Of a stretch of DNA of 64,000 nt, positions 59,349 through 64,000 are shown in pieces. How positions within the stretch are numbered: position 1 is the stretch's first letter; each line of letters starts with the position of its first letter. The notes under the pieces were generated by a model that was given only the letters and a program-made list of their open reading frames with translations, was not told the DNA's origin and did not search any database. The stretch comes from Bradyrhizobium campsiandrae (lineage in GTDB: Bacteria > Pseudomonadota > Alphaproteobacteria > Rhizobiales > Xanthobacteraceae), in contig NZ_JAANIH010000035.1 in NCBI RefSeq assembly GCF_014529705.1, forward strand, positions 25,269 through 89,268. The letters run 5' to 3'. The position numbers were made by a program, and so were the translations under genes.

Positions 59349-60059
59349 TTGGTCAATAGCGTTATTTTCTACGGAAATATTATCCCGTTGGATCGCGATA
59401 ACCACCGCAATCTGGCGCTTGATACATCTGACGATCGCTTTGGATTTTCGGCCGGATCACATGTCATTCCGGCGGTTTTTGACGAGTTCGTCGCAGCGGC
59501 CACGCATCTTCCGATTGTGTTTCTGCCCGGCGTCAATGCTCCGGTGCCCGTCTTCCTGGTCGGATTGCGCTCCGGCGAGAATGTCCTGGTGAACGCCGAG
59601 GGCCGTTGGCTTGGGGATTACATTCCGGCCTATGTACGCCGCTATCCGCTGATGTTTGGCGAGATCGAGGGCCGCGATGCTGTCACTTGCATCGACTCGG
59701 CTTACGCCTTGCCGGAGGGCAAGACAGGCGAACGCATGTTCAACGATGAAGGCGGCGAACAGCCTGTCCTGCTCGATCGCATCCGCCTGATGAACGACTT
59801 CTTTCTTGCGGCAAAGCGTGGCGAGGCTGCCGTCGATACCCTTACCGCCCTCAATCTGCTGCGTCCTGTCACGATCGACGCGAAATTTCCTTCGGGAGAG
59901 ACGCTGGCCCTGCACGGGATGCTCACGGTCGACCCGGGCAGGCTCGATGAGCTCTCGGACGACGAGTTTCTTCGTTTGCGGCGGGAAGGCCTGCTCCAGC
60001 CGATCTACGCGCACATTCAAAGTCTATCCAGGATCGATGAGATCAGGAAATTGAGTTGA
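59349..60059 (+). CDS. SapC family protein
   Basis: A 236-residue protein of the SapC family, named after a Campylobacter S-layer-linked protein; the molecular role is unknown. Diagnostic segments: IIPLDRDNHRNLAL, AGSHVIPAVFDEFVAAATHLPIVFL, GRWLGDYIPAYVRRYPLMF, and the C-terminal LNLLRPVTIDAKF...LSDDEFLRLRREGLLQPIYAHIQSLS. I place the start at a TTG (59349) with GGAGGG four bases before it; a frame from 59313 exists but adds an unlikely tail. The following gene encodes a large adhesin. Confidence 0.85.
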   Translation: MVNSVIFYGNIIPLDRDNHRNLALDTSDDRFGFSAGSHVIPAVFDEFVAAATHLPIVFLPGVNAPVPVFLVGLRSGENVLVNAEGRWLGDYIPAYVRRYPLMFGEIEGRDAVTCIDSAYALPEGKTGERMFNDEGGEQPVLLDRIRLMNDFFLAAKRGEAAVDTLTALNLLRPVTIDAKFPSGETLALHGMLTVDPGRLDELSDDEFLRLRREGLLQPIYAHIQSLSRIDEIRKLS

Positions 60060-60074
60060 AGCGGGGCTGCGTGT

Positions 60075-60096
60075 GTAGGGCGCGGCAGCGCCCTAC
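60075..60096. terminator. Hairpin after SapC, weak terminator
   Basis: A perfect 9-bp stem GTAGGGCGC / GCGCCCTAC with a 4-base loop, 15 bp after the SapC stop; no clear T run. It may act as an attenuating or RNA-stabilising hairpin between SapC and the adhesin gene. Confidence 0.5.
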
Positions 60097-60195
60097 GACT
60101 GTTGCCCGATACTTGATCAAATACTTTTAAGTGAATCTGCCGAGCAGATTCGCCACGACGCCGAACAGAATAAATAGCTGCGGCAGGGGGTGGTT

Positions 60196-63100
60196 ATGGT
60201 CTTGAGCGTCCATCGAGCGGGCAAACAATTGTTGCCCAGCCGCCGATCCCTGATGCGAGGTGCCTCGTGGCTGCCGCTTGCGGCCGCAGCTTTGGTTTCC
60301 AACGCGATCGATGCCCGCGCCCAGGCCGTGAATCTCGGGGGAGTGCAGCCCCGACCGCAGGCGCGTATCCGCAGCTTCGATAACATGGTGCCGGCCGGCG
60401 TACAGCGGCAATCGCCTGGCAACAACATCGTCACCGACGGCCAGACCGCGACGAACGTGCGGGTGCACGGCAGCACCACCACGATCACCACGTCGACGAT
60501 CAGCGGGGGCAACGCGTTCAACTCCTTCAAGACCTTCTCGGAAGCGCAAGGCAATACGGTCAACCTCGTGGTGCCCGATGCGGCCGGCAAGCTCGTCAAC
60601 GTGGTCCGTGAAGGCCCGGTCAACATCCAGGGCGTCCTCAACTCGTACCAGAACGGAAAAATCGGCGGCAAGGTCGTGTTCGCCGACTCCTATGGCTTTG
60701 TGGTCGGTGCGTCCGGCAGCATCAATGTCGGCGGCCTGACTGTCGTAACGCCGACCAAGGCGACGATTGACCGGATGATCTCCGGGGGCGCCGTCAACAA
60801 CGCACTTGTGGCGCGGGTCGTGACCGGAGACGTGCCGCTGTCTCCCGACGGTTCCGTCGTCATCAATGGTCGCGTCAACGCTACCCAATTCGTCAAGATC
60901 ACAGCGACCGACGTGCGCGTTGCCGGCTCGCTTCAGGCCGCCCGTGCGGCGGCCGAGCAGAAAGCGCAGTTCGCTGCCACCGTGAATACCCGTGGATGGG
61001 GAGGTGGCGGGACGCTCGTTGCGCACAACGGCAGCATATCGATCAGCGGCGCCAACAGCGTCGCGATCGATGGTTCGGTTCGCGCCGGTTCGGCGCGACA
61101 TCCAGGCGCGATCTCTGTGGCTTCCGGCAAGTCGGTTCGCGTGACCGGCAAGCTAGAGGTGGAGGGGGGTGCCGGTCGCAACGGCGGCAACATCGATGTG
61201 TCGTCAGGCGGGGACATAACCATCGCAGGAACGGCGAAACTCAGCGTCGCCGGTATCGGCCAAAATTCCAATGCGGGTGCGATCTCGGTCAAGGCCGGCT
61301 CGAACCTTTCCGTCGAGGACGGCGCCAGCTTCAATGCGCATGGCGGGACGAGCGGCAATGGCGGTTCGGTCGAACTCAGCGCGCACAATCTCGAGACGCT
61401 CGGCAGGATCACGGTCGATCTCGGCGCCACCGCCGGCAAGGCCGGCAGCCTGCTGCTCGACCCGGCCGATCTTGTCATCGGCGCGGTTGATCATGGCTAT
61501 GCGAGCTACGCGCCGAACATCACGACGAACGGCGGCAGCGTCAATCTGCTGGCGGACAATTCGATCACGGTTGCTGCTGACGGCATCATCGATACGCGCT
61601 CGGCGAGCGGATCGGGGTCTGTCAACCTGACGGCCCCGCACATCAATCTGATCGGCGGCTCCCAGATTTTGGCAAGTTCCGTCGGAGGCGGAGCCGCGGG
61701 CAACATCGTGCTGACATCCGTCGCGGGGGCGGCGGGTGATGCGAGCATCTTGATCGGCGATACCTCGGGATTGCGGACGACGATCGCCGGCCAGGACCTG
61801 ATCTTCCACGTCACGGCAAATGCCGGCGGCAGCACGGCGCATGCCGTCGTGCTGATGAAAAATGCCGATGTGACTGCGGCCGGCAGGCTCGAAGTGTCCG
61901 CACTCGCAGGCGTCAACAAGAGCGTCAATTCGGTCGGTGCCGTCGCCACCACCGATGTGCTCGCTGCAGTGGATATTCTGGATGGTGCCAAGCTGGTGAT
62001 CGGAGGAACCGCAAGCTTGCAGGCGACCGCTTCCACGACGATCAACGCAACGGCTGCGCCGAATGCGTTGTCCTCGCTCGTGGCCGATGCCTCGGCGGCA
62101 GTTGTCAACGCGGGCAGCACGGCCCGTGTGCACATCGGTGGCACCGCCGATGTGCATGTCACCGGGGCGCTGGGTCTGACCTCGAACAACACCGTCTCCA
62201 GCACCAGCAGGGCGGATGCCAGCGGCTCCTCGGCCGCCGGTGCCAGCGTCGCCGTGAACATCCTTGATGTCGAGACTTCGGCGCTGATCGATGGCACTGC
62301 CAAGATTGCATCCGGTCCCTTGAGTCTTGCGGCCACTTCTAACGTCGCCGTCAGCACCGCCGCAAAAGCCGCGGCGCAGGGCGCCGGGGAAGCCGGGAGC
62401 GGCAGCACCGCGGGGCATTATCTGTCCAACGCCAAATACGCCCCTTACGAGTCGACCAGCGATGGCGGGGTCAAGGCCGCCGGTGCGCTCGCGATCGCCG
62501 ATGTGACGTCGAACACGCTGGCGCAGATGTCCTCCTCGGTGAAGGCGGTGGTCACGGGCGCAACCAGTGTCAGCAGCACGACCGGCAATTCTTCCAGCGT
62601 GATGGCCGACGGATCGAGCGCCTCCGGGTCGACGGGAGTCGGCGTCGCGGTCGGCGTTGGTCTGTCGCATATCTCGAACAAATCCCTGTTGCAGCAGCAG
62701 ATCGAGACCTCCGGCCTGACTTTGTCGGCGACGATGACGGGAACGGCGGTCGACAACAGCTTTGCGGTGAGCGCGACCTCTGGTGCGGCCGGCAGCAATG
62801 TTGGCGTCGCCGGCGCGTTGGCGACCAATCTGCTCGATTCGGAGAGCATCGCCCGGTTCGGCTCGCCGCTGGCCATCCTGTCCGGCGGCGCGGTGTCCCT
62901 CACTGCGGCAGACCTTTCGACTGCGACGGCGCTGGCCACGCCGGCGGGCTCGGGGGCCTCGGGCGGCAAGGTTGGGGTTGGCGCCTCGGTTGCGCTGAAC
63001 CTGGTTGCGACGCGTGCGACGGCGGAGCTTGCGGACGGATCCTCGCTGGCGGGCGCCGGCGACGTGACGCTGCATGCGCTGGGCGTGCATGGGATCGTGA

Positions 63101-64000
63101 CGCAGGCCGAGCAGGGCTCGGCGGGCGGGATTGCGGTGACGCCGGTGATCGCGCTGACGCTGGCCTCGGACCGGACGCGGGCCTCGGTGGGGGCGCTGTC
63201 GGGCGGGCTGGATGCGAGCGGCACGATCGATGTTGCGGCAAGGCAGCTGTCGAGCGCGCTGACGCAGGCGAGCGGGTCGGCGGCGGGCGGCAAGGCGGCG
63301 GTGGGCGCGGCGCTTGCGATCGCGGTGCTGGACGAGGAGACCATCGCGACGACGTCGTCGAGCATCCGCACGCCGGGCGCGGTGAGCTTCACGGCGGAGG
63401 GCGCGGCGCTGGCTGCGACGGCGGCGGTGGCGAGTGCCTCCGGTGGCAACGGCACCGACAGCAATGGCAACTCGACCGACAAGGACGGCTCGGCGGACGC
63501 CAAGGTCGCCAAGGAGACGCAAGGGGCGGGAGCGCGGGAGAGCTCGGCCGGGGTCGGCGATGCCGACCAGCAGGCGACGACGTCGGGGGCGGCCCAGAGC
63601 GAGAACGGCCAAGGCAAGACCAGCGACGGCTCGGTTGCGGTTGCGGCCGCGATCGGGGTGACGGTGCTGCATGCGAAGGTGCAGGCCTATGTGCCGGCCT
63701 CGGTTGGCGTGAGCAGCGGGGCGCTGTCGGTGAGCGCGACCTCGAACGCGGACGCCAAGACCAGCGCGGACGGCTCGGCGGTTGGCAGCGATGCGGCGGC
63801 CTCGAAGGTCGGGGTCGGTGTCGGGCTGTCGCTGAACCTGGTGCGGGTCGAGAACAATGCGCTGCTCGGCGGTGGCATTGCCTGGTCGACGGCGCCGGCC
63901 GGGGCGATCTCCGGGGTGAGCGCGGATCATTACACGGTGTCGTCGCTGACGCTGCGGGCGGCGCAGGACGATCTCGGTGTCGCCGCGCCGGTGGTGACGG
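60196..64000 (+). CDS. Filamentous-haemagglutinin-type adhesin (two-partner secretion exoprotein), partial
   Basis: A frame with no stop runs from the ATG at 60196 to the window end, 1268 codons so far. The N-terminus has a signal-like stretch with RRSLMRGASWLPLAAAALVSNAIDARAQA, followed by a TPS-type haemagglutination domain (IVTDGQTATNVRV, NAFNSFKTFSEAQGNTVNLVVPD). Then come beta-helix repeats with NGG/GG turns and, from about residue 560, repeated blocks of a hydrophobic GVGxAxAxN-like strand. A Gln/Asp/Gly-rich hydrophilic linker lies at about 63430-63620. TpsB, the outer-membrane partner, is not in view and may lie downstream. The GGGGG upstream may act as ribosome site. Confidence 0.9.
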   Translation, partial: MVLSVHRAGKQLLPSRRSLMRGASWLPLAAAALVSNAIDARAQAVNLGGVQPRPQARIRSFDNMVPAGVQRQSPGNNIVTDGQTATNVRVHGSTTTITTSTISGGNAFNSFKTFSEAQGNTVNLVVPDAAGKLVNVVREGPVNIQGVLNSYQNGKIGGKVVFADSYGFVVGASGSINVGGLTVVTPTKATIDRMISGGAVNNALVARVVTGDVPLSPDGSVVINGRVNATQFVKITATDVRVAGSLQAARAAAEQKAQFAATVNTRGWGGGGTLVAHNGSISISGANSVAIDGSVRAGSARHPGAISVASGKSVRVTGKLEVEGGAGRNGGNIDVSSGGDITIAGTAKLSVAGIGQNSNAGAISVKAGSNLSVEDGASFNAHGGTSGNGGSVELSAHNLETLGRITVDLGATAGKAGSLLLDPADLVIGAVDHGYASYAPNITTNGGSVNLLADNSITVAADGIIDTRSASGSGSVNLTAPHINLIGGSQILASSVGGGAAGNIVLTSVAGAAGDASILIGDTSGLRTTIAGQDLIFHVTANAGGSTAHAVVLMKNADVTAAGRLEVSALAGVNKSVNSVGAVATTDVLAAVDILDGAKLVIGGTASLQATASTTINATAAPNALSSLVADASAAVVNAGSTARVHIGGTADVHVTGALGLTSNNTVSSTSRADASGSSAAGASVAVNILDVETSALIDGTAKIASGPLSLAATSNVAVSTAAKAAAQGAGEAGSGSTAGHYLSNAKYAPYESTSDGGVKAAGALAIADVTSNTLAQMSSSVKAVVTGATSVSSTTGNSSSVMADGSSASGSTGVGVAVGVGLSHISNKSLLQQQIETSGLTLSATMTGTAVDNSFAVSATSGAAGSNVGVAGALATNLLDSESIARFGSPLAILSGGAVSLTAADLSTATALATPAGSGASGGKVGVGASVALNLVATRATAELADGSSLAGAGDVTLHALGVHGIVTQAEQGSAGGIAVTPVIALTLASDRTRASVGALSGGLDASGTIDVAARQLSSALTQASGSAAGGKAAVGAALAIAVLDEETIATTSSSIRTPGAVSFTAEGAALAATAAVASASGGNGTDSNGNSTDKDGSADAKVAKETQGAGARESSAGVGDADQQATTSGAAQSENGQGKTSDGSVAVAAAIGVTVLHAKVQAYVPASVGVSSGALSVSATSNADAKTSADGSAVGSDAAASKVGVGVGLSLNLVRVENNALLGGGIAWSTAPAGAISGVSADHYTVSSLTLRAAQDDLGVAAPVVT

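Noticed and set aside
61204..63930. 908-codon open frame antisense to the adhesin
   Set aside because: The translation is Arg/Gly-rich low-complexity sequence mirroring the adhesin; the plus frame has a signal peptide and a TPS domain.

Overview
The window is GC-rich alphaproteobacterial chromosome, very probably Bradyrhizobium or a close relative in the Nitrobacteraceae. The evidence is the protein repertoire (two OMPs sharing the AADLAARPYTKAP N-terminus, Kup, DUF1217 protein, many small Bradyrhizobium-type secreted proteins), GAAC-N7-GAAC LexA boxes of the alphaproteobacterial type, and two intergenic repeats I recognise from Bradyrhizobium genomes. The strong GC third-position bias produces long open frames antisense to real genes (opposite gyrA, kup, uvrA, the ABC operon and the adhesin). 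No tRNA, rRNA, CRISPR array or intact insertion sequence was seen.

Layout. 1-7 kb: cut-off DUF1217 (flagellum-associated) gene, repeat-filled gap, HAD phosphatase, YcxB-like protein, DinB protein, orphan barstar and uvrA. 7-9 kb: two tandem outer-membrane beta-barrel genes with near-identical terminators lie between uvrA and ssb, and both repair genes keep a LexA box. 9-21.5 kb: ssb, gyrA, ModA-like protein, phosphotransferase, kup, coaD, two cyclophilins, queA and asd. asd is preceded by a Thr-rich leader peptide and attenuator. 21.7-26 kb: a TetR regulator with PepSY and patatin lipoprotein genes, each preceded by a similar 21-bp operator; then tgt. 26-41 kb: cysK, orphan BrnA antitoxin, PEP-CTERM protein, caspase-like protein, DMT exporter, small exported proteins, acetoacetyl-CoA synthetase, AI-2E family permease and a NUDIX gene behind a perfect operator-like palindrome.

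41-52.6 kb is an 11-gene operon with a divergent LysR gene. It holds a sugar-type (CUT2) ABC importer, GlcD-like FAD oxidase, hydroxyquinol/catechol-type intradiol dioxygenase, 3-hydroxyisobutyrate-dehydrogenase-like protein, ATZ/TRZ-type amidohydrolase, maleylacetate reductase and a Dabb protein. The logic is import, hydrolysis/oxidation, intradiol ring cleavage and entry to the 3-oxoadipate pathway; the substrate is unknown and no ring hydroxylase is present. This is the best candidate for an undescribed catabolic system.

52.6-64 kb is more accessory: small zinc-ribbon and secreted proteins, an 894-residue metalloprotease-like protein with six ~106-residue repeats, a decayed region with a frameshifted methyltransferase remnant, a SapC protein and the first 1268 codons of a filamentous-haemagglutinin-type (two-partner secretion) adhesin running off the window.
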